Positions 21,354 through 33,113 of a stretch of DNA of 64,000 nucleotides are shown here, one piece after another. Source of the stretch: Mesostigma viride (lineage: Eukaryota; Streptophyta; Mesostigmatophyceae; Mesostigmatales; Mesostigmataceae); assembly GCA_009746045.1 (NCBI GenBank), contig RPFO01000041.1, positions 945,245 to 1,009,244 of the forward strand, read 5' to 3'. A program made the position numbers and the translations under genes. The number at the start of each line of letters is the position of its first letter. Within the stretch, counting starts at the first letter, position 1. Under the pieces are notes generated by a model. The model ran no database searches. It saw nothing but the letters and a program-made list of their open reading frames with translations, and was not told the DNA's origin.

Positions 21354-23422
21354 TTAGTGCTCAAGGCAGCACTTGTGCCGGCAACTTGTTGGCTCAGCAC
21401 AGTCCCAAATTGACAGGGACACGTGGCAGCCGACGACTCCAGCTCCAGGACTTGGCTCCAGGACTGGGCTTGGACTTGGTGCATCTGGTGGCCTCCCCTC
21501 ACCAGGAATTCCCCCCGCAGCAAAATCCAAAATGCTGGCGCCCGAGACGCGCCACGCCAAACCCCCACTTGATTCTGGCCAGGGAGCGAAACCGTCACGC
21601 AGCAGGCTTGGTGACGTCTGCGTGTTGGCACTAGTAGGCCAAACGATGCCAGGCTGGGGAAGCTCTCCCAGCACGCCACGTAGGTTGACATCCATGGACA
21701 ACGGCAAGCCAGGTGAGCTCGCCGCTGGAGGGGTCAGGGAAACTGGTGGAGCAGAGTCCACCTGATCTGGCACGAGAGGGCTATAAGTAGTACTGCCCGA
21801 CGCAGAACTCCAGGAACCGTCCTCCCCGTGTGCCCCAACGACCGGTACTAAGCCGATCCCATTCCTTGCCGTCCCCACCACGCCAAAATCCTGCACAATT
21901 GCAGGTTTGTCAGCGGAAAAACCGCCCTTGCCGCCACACGACAGTGGCGACGACACCGGGCGCAGCAAAGCGCCTCGGGAAGAAGCCTGCAGCCCAAAGG
22001 CCGCGAAAAGCCAGGCAGAAAGCCCAGCGTCTTGGACATGGCCGCCACTGGCAGGCCAGCGCTCCACAGCGACCCCAACGGCCGCACGGTCGTGGCCGCC
22101 AGCGCCGCCTTCTTGTTGAGAGCAGGTAACACGTAGACGTTGTCCCTCTGCTCCATCTTGTGCGCCTTGTTGTCCACCACAGCGATTTCCTGGTTGAAAT
22201 CCAGCTTGTGGCCAGCCTTCACGAGCGCTCCAACAGAGAGCACCCGAACGGGCAGCTCGGGGACCAGAAGGGCTCCATCCAGTCGGAGCTCGCTCCCCGG
22301 CAAATGCACAGAAACTGTGCCAACTCCAGCAGCTTGCAGGTCGCCGCCTGATCCGACGATCTGCCTGTTGTGGGGGATAAGTGACACGAAGTCAGAACGG
22401 CACGGGGACATGTGGCTGCTCGCAGCCGAGTCCAGCACCCAGTTGAGTTTGTCGCCCGTATACTGCGTGAGAGCAGCAGCCTCCAGCGGCGTCGACGGCG
22501 ACTCCTCGGCGATGGTGACCATGCAGAAGCCAGGCGGCAGTTCAGCCGCCTCCTGAGTTGCGTTGGCAGCGGATCCAGCAGGTGCGTTGCGTCCCTTGCT
22601 CTGGTTCCCTCGGTTGCCGCCCTTGCCCCCCCTGTGCTGGTTGGGGTACCAGCGTGGGGCCTTCTCAGGATGCTCCTTCCAGCAGTCTTTGTCCTTGTGA
22701 TTTGACAGGCCACAGTGACTGCATTTCTTGGTCCCCCCGTTCCCCTTGCTGTTGGTGTGGTAGGCCTGGCCAGTGCCAGCACTCTCCTTTTTCACCACAG
22801 CACGTCCCCCCTTGAGCAGATCCTCCGCCTCCATGAGTGCCCTCTTCACCACAGGTAGTGGGTCCTCCTCGTTGAACCGTACAGACACCAGCGCAGGGCG
22901 GTACTCGTCTGTCAGTGCTCCCAGTAGAATGGCAGCAAAATCACGGTCCTGGATGACTCCCCCTGCAGCCTGGTAGTCAGCACGTAGAAGCTCCGCCCTC
23001 CTCACAAGCTGTTGCATGGTCTCGTTAGGAAGCTTCTGTAGGCGGTGCAGCTTGCTCCTCAGCTCAAACCTGTGACTCTTGGTTAGCCTGGTTTGCTCAT
23101 AGTTCTCCATGAGACACTGCCATGCTTGGCTACCAGTTTTGTTGGCCACAGTGGCCATGAGGCGTGCAGCTTCACCTGTTAGACAGGTGAGCAAAGCTGC
23201 CCACAGGGCCTTATCAGCCCTGTCATTCTCCTCAGTGCCCAGCAGGACAGCATCCAAATTGAAAAGACTGACAACAGCCAAAAACAGATTCTTCCACTCC
23301 TCCCACTTGCTGTAATCATCACCAGCTGCACCAACAAATTTCTTGCAGCTCTTGGCAACTGTTGAAACAAGAGAGGTGTAGTCAGGCTGTCTGGTAGCAG
23401 TTTGGGTGTCTTGATCCTCCAT
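21354..23422 (-). pseudogene. gag: Copia gag-protease of C-left (one-base deletion)
   Basis: Protein identical by eye to the plus-strand copy (24892-26961) until a single-base deletion near 21990 (GGGCTGCAG against GGGACTGCAG), after which the coding similarity continues in the next frame to 21354. Start chosen at MEDQDTQ (ACCATGG context). It carries a copia-type capsid (WEEWKNLFLAVVSLF, LKxL-type FELRSKLHRLQKL), a zinc knuckle CSHCGLSNHKDKDC and a retropepsin start WVLDSAASSHMSP. Confidence 0.88.
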
Positions 23423-23513
23423 GGTTGATCTGGGTCTGGGTGTTGTCTCTGGGGTAGTCAGATGAATGTCTCTGCTCCTCAAATGCAGGGTAGGCATCAA
23501 ACCTCCGATACCA

Positions 23514-24252
23514 TGTTGAAAGAACTAATGGGTTTGCCTTCTACAATGCTTGTGATTGGAACCCAAATGTGCCTGTCCTTGCAGGTACAGGCTATGGAGG
23601 ATGGAAGCAAAGAGACAGAGACTCAGTTTGAGGCAGAATGATAGTGAGGAGTACCTTTGGCAAGGCTCCTCAGTTGTTTTATTAACTCGAGGAAAAAACA
23701 CAGGCAGCAAACTGGAATGACCTGATTGGCTGGCTAGGAATGTGCCTAGGAATATTCTCATGTAATACTCAGGCCACCAATCAGGTTAGGTCAGTGTACA
23801 GGCTACCAATCAGATCTAGACAAGAATAAATCTTATCTTGTAACTGCTGTACAGCCTTATCTTGTAACTGATGTACAGTCTTAACTTGTAACTGCTGCAC
23901 AGTAATCTAACTATTTAATAAAAGATCTCTCTATGTGTGATCTGATGATGATGAAGTAAATCTGGCGTGAACATATCAGCGCCACATCTGACATGCACAG
24001 TGTACATGTCAATCAGTCAGCTGTCCTGTCATAGATTCTCATCTGACATGTCATAGGTCAGCTGACATAGACAGATTTGTCAGCTGCCTATAAGGATCCA
24101 CTTGGCATAGGTACTAATCCCTGATTACTAAAACTGGCCACAACTTTCTCATTTGTAGGCCAAATCCAACGGGATAAAGAACAGTGGCTCCTGTACAAGA
24201 GCCTCTATCTATCTAGCCAGGTCAGGTGGGTACAAATACAAGGACCATGACA
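23514..24252 (-). repeat. Element C-left 5' LTR (739 bp)
   Basis: Starts TGTTGAAAG beside the tRNA-Met primer site and ends GACCATGACA on the plus strand. Immediately outside is GCGGC, not TTGTG, so its outer flank is not the original insertion site. Confidence 0.85.
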
Positions 24253-24800
24253 GCGGCCTCAAAACCATGTGATGAGAATCTATGACAGGACAGCTGACTG
24301 ATTGACATGTACACTGTGCATGTCAGATGTGGCGCTGATATGTTCACGCCAGATTTACTTCATCATCATCAGATCACACATAGAGAGATCTTTTATTAAA
24401 TAGTTAGATTACTGTGCAGCAGTTACAAGTTAAGGCTGTACATCAGTTACAAGATAAGACTGTACAGCAGTTACAAGATAAGATTTATTCTTGTCTAGAT
24501 CTGATTGGTAGCCTGTACACTGACCTAACCTGATTGGTGGCCTGAGTATTACATGAGAATATTCCTAGGCACATTCCTAGCCAGCCAATCAGGTCATTCC
24601 AGTTTTCTGCCTGTGTTTTTTCCTCGAGTTAATAAAACAACTGAGGAGCCTTGCCTAAGGTACTCCTCACTATCATTCTGCCTCAAACTGAGTCTCTGTC
24701 TCTTTGCTTCCATCCTCCATAGCCTGTACCTGCAAGGACAGGCACATTTGGGTTCCAATCACAAGCATTGTAGAAGGCAAACCCATTAGTTCTTTCAACA

Positions 24801-24812
24801 TGGTATCGGAGG
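24801..24812 (+). promoter_or_regulatory. Primer binding site, initiator tRNA-Met type
   Basis: TGGTATCGGAGG directly after the LTR end TTTCAACA. TGGTATC(A/G)GAG is the usual copia PBS complementary to the 3' end of initiator tRNA-Met. Confidence 0.88.
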
Positions 24813-24891
24813 TTTGATGCCTACCCTGCATTTGAGGAGCAGAGACATTCATCTGACTACCCCAGAGACAACACCCAGACCCAGATCAACC

Positions 24892-26961
24892 ATGGAGGAT
24901 CAAGACACCCAAACTGCTACCAGACAGCCTGACTACACCTCTCTTGTTTCAACAGTTGCCAAGAGCTGCAAGAAATTTGTTGGTGCAGCTGGTGATGATT
25001 ACAGCAAGTGGGAGGAGTGGAAGAATCTGTTTTTGGCTGTTGTCAGTCTTTTCAATTTGGATGCTGTCCTGCTGGGCACTGAGGAGAATGACAGGGCTGA
25101 TAAGGCCCTGTGGGCAGCTTTGCTCACCTGTCTAACAGGTGAAGCTGCACGCCTCATGGCCACTGTGGCCAACAAAACTGGTAGCCAAGCATGGCAGTGT
25201 CTCATGGAGAACTATGAGCAAACCAGGCTAACCAAGAGTCACAGGTTTGAGCTGAGGAGCAAGCTGCACCGCCTACAGAAGCTTCCTAACGAGACCATGC
25301 AACAGCTTGTGAGGAGGGCGGAGCTTCTACGTGCTGACTACCAGGCTGCAGGGGGAGTCATCCAGGACCGTGATTTTGCTGCCATTCTACTGGGAGCACT
25401 GACAGACGAGTACCGCCCTGCGCTGGTGTCTGTACGGTTCAACGAGGAGGACCCACTACCTGTGGTGAAGAGGGCACTCATGGAGGCGGAGGATCTGCTC
25501 AAGGGGGGACGTGCTGTGGTGAAAAAGGAGAGTGCTGGCACTGGCCAGGCCTACCACACCAACAGCAAGGGGAACGGGGGGACCAAGAAATGCAGTCACT
25601 GTGGCCTGTCAAATCACAAGGACAAAGACTGCTGGAAGGAGCATCCTGAGAAGGCCCCACGGTGGTACCCCAACCAGCACAGGGGGGGCAAGGGCGGCAA
25701 CCGAGGGAACCAGAGCAAGGGACGCAACGCACCTGCTGGATCCGCTGCCAACGCAACTCAGGAGGCGGCTGAACTGCCGCCTGGCTTCTGCATGGTCACC
25801 ATCGCCGAGGAGTCGCCGTCGACGCCGCTGGAGGCTGCTGCTCTCACGCAGTATACGGGCGACAAACTCAACTGGGTGCTGGACTCGGCTGCGAGCAGCC
25901 ACATGTCCCCGTGCCGTTCTGACTTCGTGTCACTTATCCCCCACAACAGGCAGATCGTCGGATCAGGCGGCGACCTGCAAGCTGCTGGAGTTGGCACAGT
26001 TTCTGTGCATTTGCCGGGGAGCGAGCTCCGACTGGATGGAGCCCTTCTGGTCCCCGAGCTGCCCGTTCGGGTGCTCTCTGTTGGAGCGCTCGTGAAGGCT
26101 GGCCACAAGCTGGATTTCAACCAGGAAATCGCTGTGGTGGACAACAAGGCGCACAAGATGGAGCAGAGGGACAACGTCTACGTGTTACCTGCTCTCAACA
26201 AGAAGGCGGCGCTGGCGGCCACGACCGTGCGGCCGTTGGGGTCGCTGTGGAGCGCTGGCCTGCCAGTGGCGGCCATGTCCAAGACGCTGGGCTTTCTGCC
26301 TGGCTTTTCGCGGCCTTTGGGACTGCAGGCTTCTTCCCGAGGCGCTTTGCTGCGCCCGGTGTCGTCGCCACTGTCGTGTGGCGGCAAGGGCGGTTTTTCC
26401 GCTGACAAACCTGCAATTGTGCAGGATTTTGGCGTGGTGGGGACGGCAAGGAATGGGATCGGCTTAGTACCGGTCGTTGGGGCACACGGGGAGGACGGTT
26501 CCTGGAGTTCTGCGTCGGGCAGTACTACTTATAGCCCTCTCGTGCCAGATCAGGTGGACTCTGCTCCACCAGTTTCCCTGACCCCTCCAGCGGCGAGCTC
26601 ACCTGGCTTGCCGTTGTCCATGGATGTCAACCTACGTGGCGTGCTGGGAGAGCTTCCCCAGCCTGGCATCGTTTGGCCTACTAGTGCCAACACGCAGACG
26701 TCACCAAGCCTGCTGCGTGACGGTTTCGCTCCCTGGCCAGAATCAAGTGGGGGTTTGGCGTGGCGCGTCTCGGGCGCCAGCATTTTGGATTTTGCTGCGG
26801 GGGGAATTCCTGGTGAGGGGAGGCCACCAGATGCACCAAGTCCAAGCCCAGTCCTGGAGCCAAGTCCTGGAGCTGGAGTCGTCGGCTGCCACGTGTCCCT
26901 GTCAATTTGGGACTGTGCTGAGCCAACAAGTTGCCGGCACAAGTGCTGCCTTGAGCACTAA
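24892..26961 (+). CDS. gag: Copia gag-protease of C-right (intact)
   Basis: About 690 residues from the ATG in ACCATGG at 24892 (the frame is open further upstream to 24817). Order: capsid (to about residue 220), zinc knuckle CSHCGLSNHKDKDC (CX2CX4HX4C), a Gly/Asn-rich linker, then a retropepsin-like segment with WVLDSAASSHMSP (DSA in place of DSG/DTG) and ELPVRVLSVGALVKAGHKL, which in complete copia elements leads into the integrase zinc finger. Here a unique Ser/Pro/Gly-rich tail follows and ends at TAA. Without pol, the product would supply or co-assemble particles only. Confidence 0.88.
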   Translation: MEDQDTQTATRQPDYTSLVSTVAKSCKKFVGAAGDDYSKWEEWKNLFLAVVSLFNLDAVLLGTEENDRADKALWAALLTCLTGEAARLMATVANKTGSQAWQCLMENYEQTRLTKSHRFELRSKLHRLQKLPNETMQQLVRRAELLRADYQAAGGVIQDRDFAAILLGALTDEYRPALVSVRFNEEDPLPVVKRALMEAEDLLKGGRAVVKKESAGTGQAYHTNSKGNGGTKKCSHCGLSNHKDKDCWKEHPEKAPRWYPNQHRGGKGGNRGNQSKGRNAPAGSAANATQEAAELPPGFCMVTIAEESPSTPLEAAALTQYTGDKLNWVLDSAASSHMSPCRSDFVSLIPHNRQIVGSGGDLQAAGVGTVSVHLPGSELRLDGALLVPELPVRVLSVGALVKAGHKLDFNQEIAVVDNKAHKMEQRDNVYVLPALNKKAALAATTVRPLGSLWSAGLPVAAMSKTLGFLPGFSRPLGLQASSRGALLRPVSSPLSCGGKGGFSADKPAIVQDFGVVGTARNGIGLVPVVGAHGEDGSWSSASGSTTYSPLVPDQVDSAPPVSLTPPAASSPGLPLSMDVNLRGVLGELPQPGIVWPTSANTQTSPSLLRDGFAPWPESSGGLAWRVSGASILDFAAGGIPGEGRPPDAPSPSPVLEPSPGAGVVGCHVSLSIWDCAEPTSCRHKCCLEH

Positions 26962-27090
26962 GGCGGTCGGTGCGGGAGCCCTGCTTCCGCTATTTTCATG
27001 GCGATTTTTGGGGATGCGCTATGGTCACGTTCGTTGGGAATTTGATAGCTAGCTTAACTAACCCCTATGATCTCAAGTCGCCTCAGCGGC

Positions 27091-29250
27091 TGTAATGGTT
27101 TTGTGTCAGAAATATTGAGACTTGTAGGTCGAAAACGATAGTGACAATTAAAGATTACGCTTTATTATCATTGCATATTAAATCCCGGACTACCACCGTT
27201 TGTCCACCAAAACCATGATGTGGCTCCCGGGTGGGGACCATAAGCGTCAGCCATAACTCATGGCTCAGACCTTAGGTAAGTGCAACGTAGGTTGCGTCTT
27301 CCTCTTATGCACAAAGGTGCACAAAGAGTGAGTGCTCGACAGGCTGGCACAAAGATTGCGTAGCTTATCTGAAATGTGCTGAGAATGCGTTACGCTAGCC
27401 AGATTCCGTTAACACTCTCTAGTCGAGTAGTACGACTGAATAGTACGCTAGCTATAGGTCGTAGGACCCTGAACGTACAAGTCTTGATATAATGTGCCGG
27501 TTCTCGTAGCTTCGGCACTAATATCTTAGTCACTCCGTGACCAAATCATGAGCCGTAACATGACACGTGCTCACTGTCCCAACACTGCATAATACTTTGC
27601 CGATATTAATTATGGCCACAAATACGGCAGGCGGGTGCGATTATTAGGGACGCAACCCTAATACCTCCGTTTACAATGGATGGCCTATATGAAATATATT
27701 AACGGCAGGCAGTTGGGCACACAGGGTGAACTTCACCCCTGACACCCCCCTTGCACAATGCCTAAAGTGAAGACACTATGCAGGTACAATAGGGCCAACA
27801 GTTTCTCCCCGCTCAATTCAGGCAAGAGCCTAAAAAGCTGGGTGGGGCAGCCAGGTATAAACTGGCTCTCACACACCCCTTGTTCAACTTAAGCCGGTAC
27901 ACGCTCTGGTAAATCCAATGGTATCAAAATGCCCCCCTTGTTGGGTAGTTGGTAGGACTTTCTAGGTATAATAACCAGCACATTCCCCTTACCCAGGAAG
28001 CTTGATCACGATGAACCAATGTACCCATTGGGCATGAACATAAAGGAGAATTAAGACATGCACAAGCATGCCAACGCGGGGCACAATGCGCCCCCCCCCC
28101 ATGCTTTCAAAAGGATAAGCAATAACCAAAAAGGGCATCGGAATCAAAAAATTCCGACCTCTTCATTTCCATAGACAGCGCTGGCTTCTCGGCTCCGGGA
28201 TCCCCGATGCCGCCGGCTCAATTCGCATAAAGATCGAGCACTTAAAACTCGAGCGAAACAGCGCCTTCCAACCGCACCCAAAAAAAGATAACCACAAAGC
28301 TCGTTTTCGGCTCACGTTCGCTCCTGGCATGGATTGAACTTGGATCTTCTGTAGCGCCAGCCTTCAATCGGCATGTCTGCCGCAGCTGCACTCACGAAAT
28401 CTGGTGCTTTTGCTGGAATCAGGAAATATATGGCCCAGCGGCTCTGTAGGCCGCGGCCGACTGGCCTCTTCCAGGCCGAGTGTGCGGCTTGCCAACAACA
28501 ATGCCGCGAACTTCCGGGTAATATTCCATGACGTTACTTGCGTATCTCGCTAATTCGTAGCATGTCACGTTCTTCATCTTAACCCTAAGGTTTTTCTGTA
28601 ATGGTTTTGTGTCAGAAATATTGAGACTTGTAGGTCGAAAACGATAGTGACAATTAAAGATTACGCTTTATTATCATTGCATATTAAATCCCGGACTACC
28701 ACCGTTTGTCCACCAAAACCATGATGTGGCTCCCGGGTGGGGACCATAAGCGTCAGCCATAACTCATGGCTCAGACCTTAGGTAAGTGCAACGTAGGTTG
28801 CGTCTTCCTCTTATGCACAAAGGTGCACAAAGAGTGAGTGCTCGACAGGCTGGCACAAAGATTGCGTAGCTTATCTGAAATGTGCTGAGAATGCGTTACG
28901 CTAGCCAGATTCCGTTAACACTCTCTAGTCGAGTAGTACGACTGAATAGTACGCTAGCTATAGGTCGTAGGACCCTGAACGTACAAGTCTTGATATAATG
29001 TGCCGGTTCTCGTAGCTTCGGCACTAATATCTTAGTCACTCCGTGACCAAATCATGAGCCGTAACATGACACGTGCTCACTGTCCCAACACTGCATAATA
29101 CTTTGCCGATATTAATTATGGCCACAAATACGGCAGGCGGGTGCGATTATTAGGGACGCAACCCTAATACCTCCGTTTACAATGGATGGCCTATATGAAA
29201 TATATTAACGGCAGGCAGTTGGGCACACAGGGTGAACTTCACCCCTGACA
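27091..29250 (-). mobile_element. Small non-coding LTR element D (2,160 bp)
   Basis: Two LTRs of 654 bp (27091-27744, 28597-29250) that look identical, with ends TGTAATGG...CCCCTGACA on the plus strand. The internal region is only 852 bp (27745-28596), with a PPT (minus strand GTGCAAGGGGGG) next to the 3' LTR and no ORF. This matches short non-autonomous LTR elements (TRIM/SMART class). It is flanked by GCGGC on the left and TTGTG on the right, so it has no TSD of its own. Confidence 0.9.
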
Positions 29251-29255
29251 TTGTG

Positions 29256-31711
29256 CGCCAAGTATCCTGTGCTTCCTGCTGATCACCCTTAAGAAAAGCC
29301 CTCTTGAAATCTACCAACACAGAGCTATAGGGTATCCCCTTCTGCAGAAAAGACAAGTAAATGCACAACAAAATCCTCCATGTATCATGCAGCATCCCTG
29401 GTGTGTAAAGCTCCTCATCTGCTAACTGTCCAGTGCCATGGTACTCAGTCACAACTGGTCTAACATGTGGCACCTGCACGCCATCTACCTCCTTGAGCTT
29501 GAGGACAAACATCAACCTGAGCAGCTGGTGATCCTCAGGGAGGACATCCACCGGCTCTGCACAGTTGGCAACTATCCACTCATGCCCAGAAGCAACAAAG
29601 CCAAGAGTCCATGCCTTAGCCATCTTGGGGCTTTGCATCATCTCCACTAGCTTGCGCCAAGGTACAGGACTCATTCCTGGGATCTGGTACCTCTGCACAC
29701 CCAACTCACGTGGGTCAAACGTAGTAGGGAGGATCAGCAGGTCCCCCGCAATGGGCTCCTTTGTATCAGGACCCTCTGCCTCTAGACCCCTCACAGCCCT
29801 TACAGCCACACTAAGACCCTGGGAGTAGCGATATCTCTGCAAGGGAAGGCGGCCCTGCCCTTCTAATGCTAGCTCCTCAGAGGATATCCTCACCCCTGGT
29901 AAGCACAAGAAGTTCTGACCTAGAATGGCAGGCCCCTGATACCCTTCAACCACACTGAACGTGGTGGGCACCCCCAGGATAGGCACACTCACTTCTCCCA
30001 AGATCTTCATGGACACATTCCCAGAGAAATCAGACACAGCTAGGCAGCTAGGGGATGACCACTGCAAGCCTGCAGCATCCTCTACCCTTAGAATGGACAC
30101 CTGTGAGTTGGTATCCACTTCTAGTGCTGGTGCCCCACATGACCCCCATCCCGTGAGCTTAGATACCTTGGGATCACGCTTGCTGTTCTGCAGAGCTCGA
30201 ATGATGTCCGCCATAAGCAGCCCCCTGGACTGTGGTGCAGCCCTGGCCACCTCTGGCCTTGTGACAGACGTCTCAGCAGACTCCTGCTCACCCTCATCCA
30301 TCCAGGACAGACCATAATCCAAGCATGGTGGGTTAGCATCTGCTGCCTGGCTCTCATCCTGCTCATCTCCCTCCAAGGGAGGATCAGGGCCGTCTTCAGG
30401 CCAGATTGCAGTTGGCCTTCTCTCCTTGACGTGAGCCCAGGATAGCCTGTACACGTGCTTGGGATTACTCTCCAAAGCCACCAGACAAGAATGGTTAGCT
30501 TCCTCAACATGGGTTACCTGCCCATCTTGCCACTTGCCACGCTTGCCTGGTAATGACGGTTCCTTCCACATCCTGACCCTCAGTCCCACCTGGGGCCTCA
30601 GCATTTTCCAACCCTTGTCCTTACGCCTCAATCTGGAAAACACCCTGTCTGCCTTCTTCAGGCAGGCTGCCACCACGTCCTGTGATAGCATACCAAACTG
30701 CAATGCCAGGGGAGAGACTGCCACACCATCATAGTAATAGGTTACCCTGTGGTTAAGCTGCTCCTCAATCCCCTTACACCAAGCTGCTTTCTCTAGAGCT
30801 GATGCCACAACAGGCACACTCCTAGCTGCTAGCACCACTGTTTTTACTTCACGTATAGATCTCTCTACAGCTCCCTGCTGCCCATGGCATTCCCTAGGGA
30901 CCACTACCAACTTACAAGGAAGCTGGTCAGCCAGCTTGATCAAGCAGTCAAACTGCAAGTCAGCTTGCACCTTGGTGTACACCCCAAAGCCTGGCAACAA
31001 AGACTGGAGACCCATCAACAGCTGATGCTCCTGCATTCCAGGAAGAATGGTCAGCAACCTATATCTGCTAAACCTATCCACCCCCACCAACAGATACATG
31101 CCCCTGATGTGTTGGATGTCCACCTGGATATCCCCCCGCTCTCTAGCAGGTTCTCTGGCATGGGACTGTGGGAGGCGAACAGCATTCTCCTGACAGACAC
31201 AATTCTGAGCAGCTGCACTGCAGGCCTCTAGCAAAGGCTCCTTGCCAATCTTCCAAGCAAACATCTCTGCCTGCTTAGAGTGGCCAAAGATATGGTGTAG
31301 AGTGTTTCCAGCCTGAGCATAGCTCAACCCCCTGTCAGCCTGGCTGCACAGAGAGGAACGTGACAAAGACTGTGTGCTTGGGATAGCACGACCCACCTGC
31401 TGTTCTCTTGCTCCAGGGACCTCCTCCAAGGTAGCTCGGCTCCCAGAGCCAGCCCCGGTTCCCACAGAAGCTGCAGGTCCTTCCAGTCTGGCGGCTTGAC
31501 TCCCAGAGTCAACCCCAACAACTGGAGACCCTGCACCTGCCACAGGCACAGGGAATTCCACTGCTGCAGCAGCGTTATTGCAATCATTGAGTGGAAGCAC
31601 CTCATCATTCCCAACCCCTTGCTGCTGCACAAGAGGGACACCCCCATTACTATGTACAACTGTTCGTCCCACTAGGGGTGATTGACTATTTACAGGGGAC
31701 AACATCTCAAG
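29256..31711 (-). CDS. pol: Copia A pol, N-terminal part: integrase, retropepsin-like, RT fingers
   Basis: In frame with gag after one TGA (31714-31712). Integrase: GNTLHHIFGHSKQAEMFAWK region, then DIQVDIQHIRGMYLLVGVD (first Asp), KVQADLQFDC (second Asp) and QGAVERSIREVKT (Glu) give D-D-E. After an integrase C-terminal segment (GKRGKWQDGQVTHVEEANHS) comes a retropepsin-like domain: ALEVDTNSQVSIL with DTN where DTG/DSG is usual, and GPAILGQNFL as the ILG motif. RT then starts (FVLKLKEVDGVQVPHVRP, VLVDFKRAFLKGD as motif A) and is cut by the composite at 29255. Protease normally precedes integrase in Ty1/copia, so the order is unusual; element B agrees. Confidence 0.85.
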
Positions 31712-32961
31712 TCATGGCTTACCCACCTGGCCAGAGCCTGCTCCAGCAGACTTGGCCTGGTCTGGGCAGTCACGTCGCCAATGACCCGTCCTGCCACATC
31801 CAAAGCACTTGTCATCCTTCCCAGCAGCAGCCTTCTTCAGGCCACCCTGGTTCTGGCTGCTCTGACTGGCCTGGGTGCCCTGGCCCTGGCTCTTGCCTTG
31901 CCCTTGGCCACCCTTGTTCTGCTGACCACCCTGGTGACCACCAGCCTGCTGCTGACCCTTGCCTTTGGATCCCTGCTGCTGGCCCTTGCCACCCTGGTTA
32001 CCATTCTGCCTGCGCCTGTTAGCCCTCTGACGCCTACTAGGTCTGGTTTCTCCCTGAGCACCCTGCCCAGGGGCGTCACCATGGACCTGATGAGCGGAGG
32101 CTGAAGGGGCACCAGTCACCTGGATTGCCTTGCAAGCAGCATTGTCAGATGGACGGATATTGAAAATAACCTTTTGCAAGGCTGGCCACGTCCCATCTGT
32201 CTGATCAGCAAACATCCTAGCTGCATTTCTCCCATCCACACTCAGCCCCATGCGATCCAGGAAGTAATCTGCCACTGCTCTATCAGTCAGATTGAAGCCA
32301 TGCTTGGCCCCCTTCTCCCTGATGCGTGTGAGCCGCTGCAGCTCCTCAGCTATTGTGCCCTTGATCTCAAAGGTATCATAGCTGAGCTTATAGTGATTAG
32401 TGAGGTTGAGTACCTTATCAGAAAACTCCTGACGTAGGCCCTCTAGGAACTGAGACCAAGTCAGCTTGTCCTTGACAGCTTGCCTAGCCTTGTCCCTCAC
32501 ACGCTCACTTGAATCCCTATTAGTCGTGGATGTGTGGAATACCTGCACAAGGTTGACAGTGGGATCTACAGAGCATGAAACTAGCTCCATATCCTCCAAC
32601 CACTTGTCTAGCTCTTCCTGTCCCACAGGAGGCTTGAGAGGCTTCTGGCCATTCATCACAGCCACAGCACTCATATGAGGTCTAGTCCCAGGCAAAGCAC
32701 GAGGGTCACTGCCAATGACAGCAGCTCCTACTGGTGCTAATGGCGCAGGAACATAGCTGCAGGAACACCAGACGGAGGCACACATGGTCTCTTACCAGGT
32801 GCTTGCCGTTCAGCATCATTCTGGCCCTCCCCCGTCAGCACCACGCCGTCGGTTGGCCACCCTGCACGCTCCTCCCCTTGTGCCACCTCTTTCCTCTTCC
32901 GGTTGGATGCCCTCCTGCCATTGACGCCCTCTGCCGTTGGGATTGCCTGTCCCTCTGGCAC
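31712..32961 (-). pseudogene. gag: Copia A gag (one frameshift near its N-terminus)
   Basis: The N-terminal frame (MPEGQAIPTAEGV...PGKRPCVPPSG, 32961-32737) and the main frame (32785-31712) match consecutive parts of element B gag, so one frameshift near 32770 separates them. Main frame: RPHMSAVAVMNGQKPLKPPV, capsid helices (KWLEDMELVSCSVDPTVNLV, VADYFLDRMGLSVDGRNAAR), a Gln/Gly-rich basic linker, and a zinc knuckle CFGCGRTGHWRRDC. It ends VGKP and TGA, followed by CTT and the open pol frame. Confidence 0.85.
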
Positions 32962-33113
32962 GACGTTGGCGGGGCCTCCCGTGTCTGCCCTTGCCTCACC
33001 CCCGCCATCCCCCGCTCCCGCCCCGCTCCCGCTGCCGCCCCGCGCGTGTTACGAAGCATTATAGAATACCACAGAAAACACACGCAGATATGGCTGCTGG
33101 AACCCACTCAGGC

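Larger units (their letters stand above)
19272..24252 (-). mobile_element. TR-GAG-like LTR element C-left (gag-protease only)
   Basis: LTRs at 19272-20016 (3') and 23514-24252 (5', six bases shorter at its outer end), a primer binding site complementary to initiator tRNA-Met (TGGTATCGGAGG on the minus strand, 23502-23513), gag-protease (23422-21354), a long non-coding region and the PPT AAGGGGGG before TGTCAAGG. There is no integrase, RT or RNase H, so it depends on enzymes of another copia element. This matches the class called TR-GAG (terminal repeats with gag domain). Confidence 0.85.
24266..27082 (+). mobile_element. Inverted partial copy of element C (C-right)
   Basis: The left limit (TGATGAGAATCTATGACAGG) lies inside the LTR; the right limit is after CAAGTCGCC, inside the 3' non-coding region, where C-left goes on with ACTGTTTTTC. 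It contains a truncated LTR (to 24800), PBS (24801-24812) and an intact gag-protease ORF. It is the reverse complement of about 21233-24044 with almost no differences, so the pair forms a 2.8-kb inverted repeat with a spacer of about 220 bp. Confidence 0.9.
19272..29250. mobile_element. Composite LTR retroelement inserted in copia A pol (9,979 bp, TSD TTGTG)
   Basis: TTGTG at 19267-19271 and 29251-29255; outer ends TGTTGAAAG and CCCCTGACA. The removed length (9,984 with one TSD) is a multiple of three and restores pol. Yet the two ends belong to different families: the left is an LTR of element C, the right an LTR of element D. Inside, C-left (19272-24252) and D (27091-29250) are separated by an inverted partial copy of C (24266-27082), and GCGGC lies against the inner ends of both C-left (24253-24257) and D (27086-27090). 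Confidence 0.85.
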
